Program-made: the position numbers and the translations under genes
Notes under the pieces: model-generated
Database searches by the model: none
What the model was told of the DNA's origin: nothing
What the model saw: the letters and a program-made list of their open reading frames with translations, nothing else
Shown here: piece after piece, positions 28,940 to 37,883 of the stretch
How the letters are laid out: the number at the start of each line of letters is the position of its first letter
Position numbering within the stretch: position 1 is the stretch's first letter
Origin: Geobacter sp. FeAm09
GTDB taxonomy: Bacteria > Desulfobacterota > Desulfuromonadia > Geobacterales > Pseudopelobacteraceae
Direction of reading: 5' to 3'
Length of the DNA: 64,000 nt
NCBI RefSeq assembly: GCF_008330225.1
Contig: NZ_CP042466.1
Span: forward strand, 2,180,501 to 2,244,500

Positions 28940-28964
28940 TCGGGGGGAGGCAGGGGGCGGCTTC

Positions 28965-29510
28965 TCACTCCTTTTTGTAGCCGAAACGCTCCCGGCAGTG
29001 GATGCAGTTCTTATAATCGGAGCAGGGTTTGAGCAGGGAGATGAGAATCAGGTAGAGCAACATGATTTCCTGGACCACGAGGCTGATATGGTTCAGGTAG
29101 TAGGTGCGGTAGTAGCCGGGTATGGTAAAGACCATGAACTGGTTGATCTTGCAGATGATCTCCAACTGCCGCAGCCACGGGGCAAGCCATATCAGGCCGA
29201 ATGCCACGGCGATCAGGCTCCCCAGCCATTTCTTGATCACCCACCGGCAGGCAAATAACTGCAGTTTTTTGCTGAAGCAGAGGAATACCCCGCTCAAAAC
29301 GCTGACGATCACCGATGGCCCGATCAGGTAATTGTCCAGGTAGTGGATGCCCAGGTTGAAGGCGTTCAACTCCGCGGTGCTGCCGGATTCATGGTTGAGA
29401 TAGAGCAGGACCCCGATGCAGACGACCGCCCCGAACCAGATGCAGGATGAAATGATGTGCGCGAACTTGAGTACGACACTGACGGTATTGTATTCCTGAA
29501 GTTCGCGCAT
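28965..29510 (-). CDS. Four-helix integral membrane protein (DUF2269/CopD-like)
   Basis: 181 residues with four to five hydrophobic helices and conserved-looking His17 (LKFAHIISSCIWFGAVV) in helix 1, as in CopD/DUF2269-like proteins where such residues bind heme or metal. The C-terminus has CxxC-type cysteines (NCIHCRERFGYKKE). GGGGAGG lies before the ATG. It is downstream of the cytochrome operon terminator and so is transcribed separately. The family assignment is tentative. Confidence 0.7.
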   Translation of the reverse strand: MRELQEYNTVSVVLKFAHIISSCIWFGAVVCIGVLLYLNHESGSTAELNAFNLGIHYLDNYLIGPSVIVSVLSGVFLCFSKKLQLFACRWVIKKWLGSLIAVAFGLIWLAPWLRQLEIICKINQFMVFTIPGYYRTYYLNHISLVVQEIMLLYLILISLLKPCSDYKNCIHCRERFGYKKE

Positions 29511-29649
29511 GACTTAGTACCTCCCCGCCCGATACGCTTCATCTCGCTCCGTATACTATAATCCGATGTAAACAAATTGCACATACTGTATACAATGCAT
29601 TTCCGAAACGGCCGCACCAGAGCGCTCCGCCGGGCACCGCGGCATCCAT

Positions 29650-29684
29650 AAAAAAGCCCGGCAGCGCTTGGAGCGGCTGCCGGG
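29650..29684 (-). terminator. Intrinsic terminator of the cytochrome operon
   Basis: Stem CCCGGCAG (29657-29664) / CTGCCGGG (29677-29684), with further pairing inside. On the minus strand it is followed by C and six T. It lies 80 bp after the last cytochrome gene. Confidence 0.85.
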
Positions 29685-29764
29685 ACATTGCCGGGGCTTT
29701 GCGGCCGCCCCCGCAAGCCACTCCGAATGGTTCCGGGGCTGCTGCGGGGACGGCATCAAGAGGA

Positions 29765-30361
29765 TTACTTGAAATCGGGATGGCAGGTCGTGCAGCCGGG
29801 ACCGCTCAGGAAGGCCCCTTTCAGGTCGGTCCCGTGGCATACGGCTGTTGCGCAGGAGCTTGCGGGATACGTCCCGATGTAACCCGCATGAAGTGAAATG
29901 ATGTCCTTGTTCCACTCCTGGGGGTGCGCCGAGGTCGGTCCCCCCAGATGGCAACTCGAACACGAGGGACCGCTTCCGGCAACCCCGTTCAGGTCGGTGC
30001 CGTGGCAGGATGCTACGGCACAGCTTGTGGAGCCGTTCTCTTTCACGAACTGGCTGTGCAGGGCATAGGCGTATTGGCCCCATTTGAGGGGGTGAACCTG
30101 CTGCTGGTTCCCCAGATGGCACGTGGTGCAGGCCACCCGGGAGATGCCGCCGCTCAAATCGTCTCCATGGCACTCGGTGCAGGCATAGCCGTGATCCTGC
30201 ACCGCGATGGTGTGGCCCGTGGGGAGCCATGCGGGGTCGGAATGCTTGCCGGTGCTCGGATTGAGATCGGCCTGTGAGTTTCTGTCGCCGCAGCCGGAGA
30301 GCGGGAAGACAAGCAGCGACAGCAGTACAAGCGCCAAAGACGTTGTTCTTATCTGTGACAT
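29765..30361 (-). CDS. Six-heme c-type cytochrome lipoprotein
   Basis: 198 residues. Signal peptide with lipobox LSGC. Six heme motifs: CTECH, CTTCH, CAVASCH, CSSCH, CATAVCH and CTTCH. The third and fifth are the rarer CX4CH form. Likely an outer-membrane or periplasmic electron carrier of the conduit. The ATG at 30361 lies within the last 13 bases of the 5-heme gene, so the two are translationally coupled. GAGGGG stands before it. Last gene of the operon. Confidence 0.9.
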   Translation of the reverse strand: MSQIRTTSLALVLLSLLVFPLSGCGDRNSQADLNPSTGKHSDPAWLPTGHTIAVQDHGYACTECHGDDLSGGISRVACTTCHLGNQQQVHPLKWGQYAYALHSQFVKENGSTSCAVASCHGTDLNGVAGSGPSCSSCHLGGPTSAHPQEWNKDIISLHAGYIGTYPASSCATAVCHGTDLKGAFLSGPGCTTCHPDFK

Positions 30362-30786
30362 GTTTTGCACCCCTCGTTGTTTTGTCTGCCGTGGCATTTG
30401 ACGCAGGAAGCCGGGTCAACCTTGCCGTCGATCTTGTGCTGGCTCAGGTAGTCGCCACGGTGCGGCAGTGAACGCTCGGGCGAATCCTTGAACTTGTCGC
30501 TCGGCTTGATCTCTTCCTTGTGGGCATGACAGTCGGCGCAGAAGGACTCCTGGTGGCAGGAAGCGCAAGCGAATTTGGAGCCTGCGTAGATTTTGTGCTT
30601 GGCCATGAAGTCCGGGGCCTTGTGATTGAGGGCTCCCCAACTGTCCGCATGGCATTCGGTGCAGTCGGGCATGCCGGTCACCGCTTCGGGGTGCACCCGG
30701 GCGACGCTGGCGGTATTGGCGCAGGCATAGAGGATGCTCATCGTGAGACCAAGCGCCGGGATCAGTATCAGGTTGCTATTTTTCAC
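30349..30786 (-). CDS. Five-heme c-type cytochrome lipoprotein
   Basis: 145 residues from a GTG start at 30786 (GGGAGGG upstream). The N-terminus KNSNLILIPALGLTMSILYAC has a lipobox ending in Cys. Heme motifs: CTECH, CASCH, CADCH, CVKCH and CKTCH. The ADCHAHKEEIKPSDKF segment resembles small multiheme cytochromes of the c7/cytochrome-b561-shuttle kind. The start overlaps the end of the beta-barrel gene by 11 bases and its stop overlaps the next start, showing tight coupling across the operon. Confidence 0.9.
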   Translation of the reverse strand: MKNSNLILIPALGLTMSILYACANTASVARVHPEAVTGMPDCTECHADSWGALNHKAPDFMAKHKIYAGSKFACASCHQESFCADCHAHKEEIKPSDKFKDSPERSLPHRGDYLSQHKIDGKVDPASCVKCHGRQNNEGCKTCHR

Positions 30787-32122
30787 TCTTGGCCCTCCCT
30801 TCGGCGACACGCTTGGAGTCGAAGACATAGGTTAGCTTGACAAGCCCTTTCACTTCGTTGTCGAAGTCGGGATTGCGCGAGTAGTCGATATCGGCGCCCA
30901 CTTTCAGACTTTCGTTGATCTCATGCGATGCCGCGACGGCCACCGTCAGGGCGTTTCGCACGTTGTTCATGCTCAGGGTGCTGTCGTAGTTCAGGTCGAT
31001 GACATCCAGCGCCAGGTCCGTCTTGCCCAGCGTTTTCGAGGCGAATACCCGGTATTCCCAGTATTTCAGTTTATCCACCTTGCCATCCATGCGGTAGACG
31101 GAGAAACCGGCCGCCAGGGAGCGGGGCCGGGAGTAGGACAACTTTCCGCCATAATAGTCGGCGCCCTGGGCGATTTCGTAGTTGTGGTGCTTGTAGTCGG
31201 CCGCAATGGTGAAATTCTTGACCGGGGTGTAGGCCAGGCCGCCCCCCAGGGTCATGACCTGCTCGTTGGGGTCGATGAGCCGGTTGGTAAAACTCAGGGC
31301 GCTGGTGGTGACCCGGTAGAAGTAGTCTTTGTAGTTGATGTTGCCGAGGTTGCCGTACAGGCGCAGGTTGTCCAGGGGGACGCAGGAGATGGCATAGGCA
31401 TGCTCCATCCACCCGTTGGTCAACGAATTGTAGGAGGAACGTCCCGTGATGTCGAGCTGTTTGACCGGGTGCAACCAGAGGTCGATCCCCTCTTCCTCGC
31501 GATAGCGGCTGCTGTCGGCAAACGATTTGAGAGCGCTGACGCCCACGCTGTAGTACGCAGGCATGCTGTGGACGATCCGCCCCCCGAAGAGCAGATCGTC
31601 GGCCTTGAAGCTCGGCTCGGTGACAACCGGCGAACCGATAAAAGCCGCAGCGCTGAACCCGGCCGCAAAGTCATTGCGCAGGTACAGACCGTCGAGCCGC
31701 TCCGTGGCCACGCCTTCGGCCACGAACTGGCGGCCGGCGTTGATCTGGAAGTTGTTTCTGGCGCCTTGGTAACTCAGGTAGCCGTATTGCACGTCTGCGT
31801 CGGCATAGCGGTCCCGCGCCGATTTGTCGCCCAGGTCCCCCCGCAGCCAGCCGCCGACATGGAGCGAGGTCCTGCCGCCATCCTTATCCGTATCGGCAAC
31901 CGAAAGGCGCAGGTATTCGTAGGCCGGGTAGACATTCCTGCTGTCCCGGAAATCCGTTTTTCCCATGCGGAGAAAGGTAGTGGATTCGGCTGAAACAACC
32001 GTCGAGTCCGCACAAACAGGTGCCGAGACGAACAGGGTGCATGCAGCGGCAATGCCTCCAGCCATTCTCAGGGTTTGGCGGGAGATCGCCCATGGCGGCC
32101 TCCTCGAGTCATGGCTTTTCAA
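30776..32122 (-). CDS. Outer-membrane beta-barrel porin of the cytochrome conduit
   Basis: 448 residues. The start is a TTG at 32122, chosen because AAAGGAGGGC lies directly before it and no ATG has a site. After a long signal peptide (cleavage near VCADS), the rest is alternating amphipathic strands with many aromatic ends, ending FDNEVKGLVKLTYVFDSK. No heme motif. The pattern and context match the porin part of porin-cytochrome (Pcc/Ext) electron conduits, where the barrel wraps multiheme proteins in the outer membrane. Function is inferred from context. Confidence 0.8.
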   Translation of the reverse strand: MKSHDSRRPPWAISRQTLRMAGGIAAACTLFVSAPVCADSTVVSAESTTFLRMGKTDFRDSRNVYPAYEYLRLSVADTDKDGGRTSLHVGGWLRGDLGDKSARDRYADADVQYGYLSYQGARNNFQINAGRQFVAEGVATERLDGLYLRNDFAAGFSAAAFIGSPVVTEPSFKADDLLFGGRIVHSMPAYYSVGVSALKSFADSSRYREEEGIDLWLHPVKQLDITGRSSYNSLTNGWMEHAYAISCVPLDNLRLYGNLGNINYKDYFYRVTTSALSFTNRLIDPNEQVMTLGGGLAYTPVKNFTIAADYKHHNYEIAQGADYYGGKLSYSRPRSLAAGFSVYRMDGKVDKLKYWEYRVFASKTLGKTDLALDVIDLNYDSTLSMNNVRNALTVAVAASHEINESLKVGADIDYSRNPDFDNEVKGLVKLTYVFDSKRVAEGRAKSEK

Positions 32123-32135
32123 GATGCCCTCCTTT

Positions 32136-33002
32136 CTAAAATCTCTCGATTTTTGCATCCCGCTTCAATTGCTCTTCAAATTTCGTATATTCATCCATGA
32201 CCCTCTGGTCCCTGAGTCGGTTCATAATGGTGCCGGCCATGCTGGTGTAATCGGCCTTGGGGTTCCTGCGCGCCTCAAACAGCTTGAAGAGGTAGAAACC
32301 GGTGCCCCTCATGGAGACGATGTCGCTCACCTCTCCCGGTTTCAGCTTGTAGACGCCTTCGACAAAATCGATGGGTATCTGATCCCAGGTGGCATAGCCC
32401 ATGTCCCACGGTTTTTCATGCCCCGGCACACGCGGGTTCCCCGGGCCGGCCATTGCGGCCGCCACCGACTCGAACGTTGCGCCGGCGCGGATCTTCTTCA
32501 GCGCTTCATCCGCCGCTTCCCTGGTGCCGAAGGTCAGCATGCCGAGATGGAGGTCGGTGGTAATCCTGCTTTCGTTCTTGGTGTAATAGGTTTTCACATC
32601 CTCGCTGGTGATGTTTACCTTGGACGCGATCTGGGTATTGAAGACCCGGCGGGTCATCTCGATCCGCTTCATGTTGGCCACCTGGCGTTCCAGCTTGTCT
32701 ATCTGCGCCCGATAGCCCGGGTCCTTGTCGAGTCCCAGCTTGATCCCCTGCTGGTAGAGCAGTTCCTCCTTGATGACATCGTCCAGAGTCCGGTCCGGCT
32801 GCTGGCCGTTGGTCATGCCATGGGTCTTGCTCATTTTGAAGGCGAGATCCATCTCGGTGATGGGAACGCCGTTGACCTTGGCGAGCACCTTCGGTTGCTG
32901 TTCCTGACCCGCCTGAGGAGACTGTTTCGCTTGTTCCTTGCAACCGGCCGTGCACAAAAGCACACAAGCGGCTGCAACCACGCCACAACGGTAAATACGC
33001 AT
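32136..33002 (-). CDS. PpiC/SurA-type peptidyl-prolyl isomerase lipoprotein
   Basis: 288 residues. Lipobox CTAGC after MRIYRCGVVAAACVLL. A helical SurA_N-like region (VLAKVNGVPITEMDLAFKMSK and on) is followed by a parvulin (rotamase) domain around residues 160-260, with LHLGMLTFGTREAADEALKKI, PWDMGYATWDQIP and EVSDIVSMRGTGFYLFKLFEAR. Such chaperones help outer-membrane proteins and multiheme cytochromes fold in the periplasm. It lies between the 9-heme gene and the barrel gene (13 bp away), so it is likely a dedicated chaperone of the conduit. Confidence 0.9.
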   Translation of the reverse strand: MRIYRCGVVAAACVLLCTAGCKEQAKQSPQAGQEQQPKVLAKVNGVPITEMDLAFKMSKTHGMTNGQQPDRTLDDVIKEELLYQQGIKLGLDKDPGYRAQIDKLERQVANMKRIEMTRRVFNTQIASKVNITSEDVKTYYTKNESRITTDLHLGMLTFGTREAADEALKKIRAGATFESVAAAMAGPGNPRVPGHEKPWDMGYATWDQIPIDFVEGVYKLKPGEVSDIVSMRGTGFYLFKLFEARRNPKADYTSMAGTIMNRLRDQRVMDEYTKFEEQLKRDAKIERF

Positions 33003-33098
33003 GAACTGATCCTTCCTGAAGTGATAACGGGCGGTACATCCGTTGAGATCTTGAAAACCGGCGGGCCGGTCAGGGCCCGCCGGGTGGGACAATCCCGG

Positions 33099-35807
33099 TT
33101 ACGGCGTCCAGGTGCCTACGTGGGCGTAGGTCTGGTCGAGCAACTGGAAGGCAAAGCTTGGGTTGTGGACGCCACGGCTGGCATCGTCCTGTACCAGCAC
33201 GGTGTTCCAGAGCGCCTTGGCGATGATGCCGTTGACGCCTGCCGCCGTGACGGTGGCGTTGGCGTTGACGCCGGAACCGTCGGCGCCGGCCAGGTAGCCG
33301 GTACAGTTGAAGTTGACGCCGTCACCGGAATCGACGCACCCCTGCACCAGGGCATTGTTGTTATTCGGATCGGCCAGGAAGGCATCCCGGCTGCCGGTGC
33401 CGATAAACCACCTGCGGGTTACGCCGCCGCTGGTGACATCGACCTGGCCGGACCTGTTGGCGACCAGCACGGCGCTGCCCGTCGGAGCGGCGGTGTTCTG
33501 CTTGATCTGCAGAATGGCGTAGCCAATGGCGGTCTTGATGGCCAGCAACTTGGCGTCAAAGGTCGTCTGGACGGACTCGGCGCTATAGGCGGTGTGGCAC
33601 TTGTTGCAGACGTCGGTGGTGGCTTTGAAATCATGGCGCGTCTGGCCTGCTTCGGACAGGGTCAGATCCAGGGTGGTCAGCTCCATGTGGCAGGTGACGC
33701 AGGTATCCGCGATGTAGGAGTGCTTGGAGCGGGTGGACGGGCTGTTGTAGGTGGTGCTGCCCAGCCAGTAGCCGTTACGGCCCATCAGCACGTCGCCCTG
33801 GCAGGCCTCGTGGGGCGCGCCGTAGCTGGCAAGGGTACCGAATTTCGCATCGCCATCCTCATGCAGATACGGAGCGCCGCTGGAGATGCCCTGGCGGCTG
33901 TTGTGGCAGGCGATGCAGAGCGCACCCTTGCCGACGCCGTTGGCGGCAAAGCCGCTGGGAAGCATATAGGTGCTGCTGGAGTCGGGCCCGACCGTGGCCA
34001 GGTTGGCCGAGTTGACGTCCTGGTAGGTGTTGCCGAGTTCGGCTGCCAGGGATTTGCCTTCGCTGTGCGTGTTGTGGCAGGCGGCACAACTGATCGGCTC
34101 CGCATTGTAGATGTTCAGGCTGGCCGGGAGCACGGTCAGGTTCCTGTTGCCGTTGGCGGTGGGCAGGATCGCCCGGTACGCCTTGAATCCCTGGGCGGTG
34201 TGGCAGCAGGCGCAGCCGGCGGACAGGGTCCCGTCGGCATTCGAGTTGAAGGTGACCGTGGCCAGGCTGGCGTGGCCGCTGGTCTTCCACTGGGAGAAGC
34301 GGCCGTGCTTGGGCGCCCGGGCATGGCAGGTGGCGCAGACATTGGCCGAGAAACTGACGCGCGAGTTGACGGAAATATTGGCGGTATCGGTCGTCACCTG
34401 GTGCTGGCCGCTGTTGGCCTGCGGCCCGTGACAGTTCTCGCACTGGATGCCGGCCAGGGCCGCGGATTTCGGGTTGCTCTTCCAGAAGTCGGCTTCGGCG
34501 TTCAGATCGCCCTGGAGGCTGGCGAAACTGGTGAGTTTCTCCGCGGCGGCGGCATCCACGAAACCGTTGGAGCCGGCGGCACCGTTGCCCACGGTGTGAC
34601 AGGGGGTGCAGGTCATGGCGTAGTGGCCGTCGGGCAGCGGCTCCATGATGCCGGAATAGAGGACCTCTTTGTGGCCGGTTTGCAGCCAGGGGGTAATCTT
34701 GGTGTTGTGACAACCGTTACAGCCCGCATCGGGTGTGGCGACGCCGGACATCATGCCCACATAGGTGCCGGCATAGACCGTCAGCACGGGGGTGCTCCCG
34801 CCGTTGGCGGTTTCATAGACCGTGTACGTACCGGCGGTCGTAGGGGTGAAGTCGGGATAGGCGGTGGTGGCGTCATTGACGGTCACCGCGCCGCTGGGTC
34901 CGGTAACGGACCAGTTCCATGCGGATTTCTGCGGGAAGACATAGGCCCCGTTGTTTTTGAACGGGAACTGCCCCTGAAGAACGACCGGCTGATTGATCGG
35001 CACGTTCCGCAGACCCGTGGAGGGGGCGGCCGGAATCTTGGCGGCTACGGAGACGGTGGCGGTATAGGACTTGCCGCCGACGGTTGCGGTCACTTTGAGT
35101 TTCGTGGTGTTGCCCTGGGACATGGCCTGTTCATAGGAGAAGGGGACCACCTGGTACCGGTCGATGTTCACGGCAGGCTCGTCCGGATTGACCTTGTACA
35201 GCGGGGTGGCGCTCTCCACCAGGTTTTTCTTGAAAGCGGCCGCAGATGCCAGGGTCACGGTCGGGGTGGCGGAGTTGGCGTCGGAAAAGGTGACGGCCGG
35301 GCCGGAGACCACGCTCCAGGTGTAGGTCGGGGCGGCCGTGGCAAGGGCCGGATCGAACTTGAAGACCTTGGCGGCCAGGGCGATCTGGCTGCCGGGCAGA
35401 ACCGGGCTCGTCGTATCGGTCCTGGCGGCGGTTACCGTGGCCGGGCCGGTCGGATTGAGGGTTACGTTCACGGTGGTGGTCTTGGCCGGAACCGCTTCGA
35501 TGCTCTGGGAATAGCTGTTGTAACCGGTGGCCGCGAATGAAAAGGTGCGGGTGCCGGAAGCGAGCGTCATGGTATAGGCGCCGGCGGCGTCGGTGGTGGC
35601 GGTAACGGAATCGGTGCCCACCGTGGTCGCTACGGTGGCCCCGGCAACGTTGTTGCCGTAGGTATCGACGACCTTGCCGCTGACGGTGCCGAATGCGTTC
35701 GCGTTCGATCCGTTGTCGCCCGAGCAGCCGGACAGTACGGCTACGAGCAATAACGTGGAACAAAGAGCCAGATACTTCATCAACTTCTGCATGCGATTAC
35801 TCCTCAT
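33099..35807 (-). CDS. Large nine-heme c-type cytochrome lipoprotein with N-terminal carbohydrate/Ig-like domains
   Basis: 902 residues. Signal peptide with lipobox LSGC (Cys28). Residues about 40-115 form a carboxypeptidase-regulatory-like fold (GTVSGKVVDTYGNNVAGATV, DAAGAYTMTLASGTRTF); further Ig-like beta domains extend to about 390. Then nine heme motifs: CNGCH, CTPCH, CENCH, CATCH, CACCH, CAACH, CIACH, CVTCH and CNKCH. It is probably exposed at the outer membrane for electron transfer to metals or electrodes. First gene of the operon. AAAGGAG precedes the ATG; a second ATG (35792) also has a good site. Confidence 0.92.
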   Translation of the reverse strand: MRSNRMQKLMKYLALCSTLLLVAVLSGCSGDNGSNANAFGTVSGKVVDTYGNNVAGATVATTVGTDSVTATTDAAGAYTMTLASGTRTFSFAATGYNSYSQSIEAVPAKTTTVNVTLNPTGPATVTAARTDTTSPVLPGSQIALAAKVFKFDPALATAAPTYTWSVVSGPAVTFSDANSATPTVTLASAAAFKKNLVESATPLYKVNPDEPAVNIDRYQVVPFSYEQAMSQGNTTKLKVTATVGGKSYTATVSVAAKIPAAPSTGLRNVPINQPVVLQGQFPFKNNGAYVFPQKSAWNWSVTGPSGAVTVNDATTAYPDFTPTTAGTYTVYETANGGSTPVLTVYAGTYVGMMSGVATPDAGCNGCHNTKITPWLQTGHKEVLYSGIMEPLPDGHYAMTCTPCHTVGNGAAGSNGFVDAAAAEKLTSFASLQGDLNAEADFWKSNPKSAALAGIQCENCHGPQANSGQHQVTTDTANISVNSRVSFSANVCATCHARAPKHGRFSQWKTSGHASLATVTFNSNADGTLSAGCACCHTAQGFKAYRAILPTANGNRNLTVLPASLNIYNAEPISCAACHNTHSEGKSLAAELGNTYQDVNSANLATVGPDSSSTYMLPSGFAANGVGKGALCIACHNSRQGISSGAPYLHEDGDAKFGTLASYGAPHEACQGDVLMGRNGYWLGSTTYNSPSTRSKHSYIADTCVTCHMELTTLDLTLSEAGQTRHDFKATTDVCNKCHTAYSAESVQTTFDAKLLAIKTAIGYAILQIKQNTAAPTGSAVLVANRSGQVDVTSGGVTRRWFIGTGSRDAFLADPNNNNALVQGCVDSGDGVNFNCTGYLAGADGSGVNANATVTAAGVNGIIAKALWNTVLVQDDASRGVHNPSFAFQLLDQTYAHVGTWTP

Positions 35808-36168
35808 CTCTTTCTCCTTTCGATGATGGTACGTGCTCCGCGACTCATGAATAACTTGAATGCGGACGTGCGACAGCCCCTCCCTCCTTTCCCGATGTTT
35901 GACCCACCAGAATGCAGCATGACGGAAGTACCGCGTGTTCATGACCAGCTTCCCCGGCTGACCGCTCGGGATACGAGAGGGGGAAACGCATGTACCGAAG
36001 CCTCACCGCCGATGGCAGAGATGGATGCGTCGAATGCTTTCCCGTTGACGAACCGGCGTACCGACCGAAGGGAATGACAGAAACGGAAAATCCGAATTGT
36101 GGGAGTTTAATCGAAGCGGATGGGGATTTCTTTTGAGTTGTTGCTGTATTTTGTCGAGAATTTGCGGT
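35808..36168. other. Leader and promoter region of the cytochrome operon
   Basis: 361 bp between the AraC gene stop and the 9-heme gene start, both minus strand. I see no supportable gene, no clear -35/-10 pair and no recognised riboswitch. I looked for the c-di-GMP (GEMM) core seen upstream of many Geobacter cytochromes and did not find it. Confidence 0.45.
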
Positions 36169-37053
36169 TTAACGCTTGAATTTTTTCGGAGTTACCCCGA
36201 CCATTTTGTGAAATACCGTTGTAAAGTGGCTTTGGCTTTGAAAGCCGAGTTCAAGGGCAATATCGGCAATGGGCAGGTCCGTGGTAGTCAGAAGTTTCTC
36301 GGCATGCTCGATCTTCAGCTTCAAAACGAACTGATGGGGGGACAAATGCGTTGCATTTTTGAATTGGCGGGAGAAGTGGAATGGCGTAAGGCAGGCCACA
36401 TCGGCAATTTCGTTCAATGACAGGTTTTTATTCAAATGCGCCTTGATGTATTCCGTGACGCGATTCAAACGACTGGTACTGAGGCTGCCTTGCTCGGCTT
36501 TCATGCCGTCAGAGGCGGTGGCTATATCAAATATGCGGCCCATAAAAGCCAATGCCAGTGACTGGCCGTATAACCGGCCGTATGGCGATCCCGCTTCAAA
36601 ATCCGCTCGAAGGGCCATGGCAAGATAAAGTATCGAATTATCGACAAGTCCGTAATGGGCATTGTGTTGCAACCGGTTGCTGTTGACGTTGTATTGCGTC
36701 GTCTTCTCGATGAATCTCTGGTCGAACGTGACCAGGATGATTTTTTGTTCGACACGTGCTCGTACTTTTTCCGTCACCCCTTGCGGGCACAGGTTAAACA
36801 TCCCCTGCCTCATTACCTGACAGTGAAACGAATCCCTTTTCCAATACTGGATTTCCGATGCCGGGTCCAGGTGAATCGGGACGTACCAATCGGGGTACAT
36901 CTCTTCGGTTTCATGCGGCTTTATATTAAGAGCCGCAACATTGAACCCATCCGATTCCCGGCAAAAACTTGCAATGCCCGGGGCAACGTCTATAAACTGC
37001 ATGTCGTCACGAGTCCCGGTAATATTGTATATGGCACCGCCACCAGTCAACAT
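36169..37053 (-). CDS. AraC-family transcriptional regulator
   Basis: 294 residues. N-terminal ligand-binding or cupin-like half (1-190), then a C-terminal pair of helix-turn-helix motifs (198-294): LSLNEIADVACLTPFHFSRQFK, IADIALELGFQSQSHFTTVFHK, ending VGVTPKKFKR. Start 37053 follows GAGGGGGG. Base composition is lower in GC than in its neighbours. It is upstream of the cytochrome operon in the same direction and is a natural candidate regulator of it, though no binding site is seen. Confidence 0.92.
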   Translation of the reverse strand: MLTGGGAIYNITGTRDDMQFIDVAPGIASFCRESDGFNVAALNIKPHETEEMYPDWYVPIHLDPASEIQYWKRDSFHCQVMRQGMFNLCPQGVTEKVRARVEQKIILVTFDQRFIEKTTQYNVNSNRLQHNAHYGLVDNSILYLAMALRADFEAGSPYGRLYGQSLALAFMGRIFDIATASDGMKAEQGSLSTSRLNRVTEYIKAHLNKNLSLNEIADVACLTPFHFSRQFKNATHLSPHQFVLKLKIEHAEKLLTTTDLPIADIALELGFQSQSHFTTVFHKMVGVTPKKFKR

Positions 37054-37883
37054 ACGCCCCCCTCGAATATACGTTACCTTTTGCCGTAACTAATTTTACG
37101 CATTGCATAATCGGGCTCGTCCCGATTTCAACTCAGGATCATGACGGGAAGAGCACCCTCGAAAACAGTGTCCCGGGCGTTTCGTTCAGATCAGGAATCA
37201 GCGAAATGCGCTGGTGAGTCAGGAGAGACAAAAAGCAAAAGAGAGTCGTCAGGGAAGGCAGGACCAAGAGCGGCCAATAGATAAACAAGTTCATCTGCAA
37301 ATAGTCATACACAGGGGAGGTTCCTCGATAAGAAGATGTAATCTCTCTGCCCAACGTGTAATCAACAGTCATTCTAAGGACATACGATGCCAACACGAGG
37401 GCATCACTACATAAGTATATGAATTTATTTGTCTTATCTTCCAGTTGTTGACAGCAGCACCTTATGTTGCCATAAATCGCAACAAATCAGTCAAACCACT
37501 TAAAATAATAAAAATTTCAGCTATTTGTTTAGCAACAACATGAGATATTTTACACGCACGTTTGCAAACGTCAAACTCTTTTTTCCATTATTTTTACACA
37601 ATTCATGAAAATAGACCTGAATATTCCGCATAAACTAATGAGAACAACATATTAGGCAACTATCTGAAAAAGCGTTAAAAACCGTAAACAGCACACCCCC
37701 GGCAGGTAAAGTCGCAGAAGCGGCAATGGGAAAACAGTGGCGGCACTTTTCTGGAAAACATGATCGTCAAGGTGGGAAAATTGTTCAGGCATCGTTCACG
37801 GCCAGATGCGGGCTATTACGTTCCTTGCCCGCATTGCGACAGGAGACCATCGACACCGAAGACGCAGCCAGGAGAAGAGGCCC
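37054..37883. other. 830-bp region without a supportable gene
   Basis: Between the AraC gene (promoter side) and the 3' end of the histidine kinase. 37420-37690 is markedly AT-rich. A weak 85-codon minus-strand frame (37139-37396, GTG start, two hydrophobic stretches) has no ribosome site and I do not call it. It may be the scar of a lost gene. Confidence 0.45.

Noticed and set aside
31965-35540. A 1191-codon plus-strand open frame
   Set aside because: Antisense to the conduit genes. Rich in Gly/Arg/Val with no family motif. It comes from the codon bias of the minus-strand cytochrome, isomerase and porin genes.
35808-36168. A c-di-GMP (GEMM) riboswitch before the cytochrome operon
   Set aside because: Common in Geobacter and a reasonable guess, but I could not find the conserved core words in this leader.
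37139-37396. An 85-codon minus-strand hydrophobic frame
   Set aside because: GTG start without a ribosome site, AT-rich setting, no family resemblance. Left as an uncalled frame.
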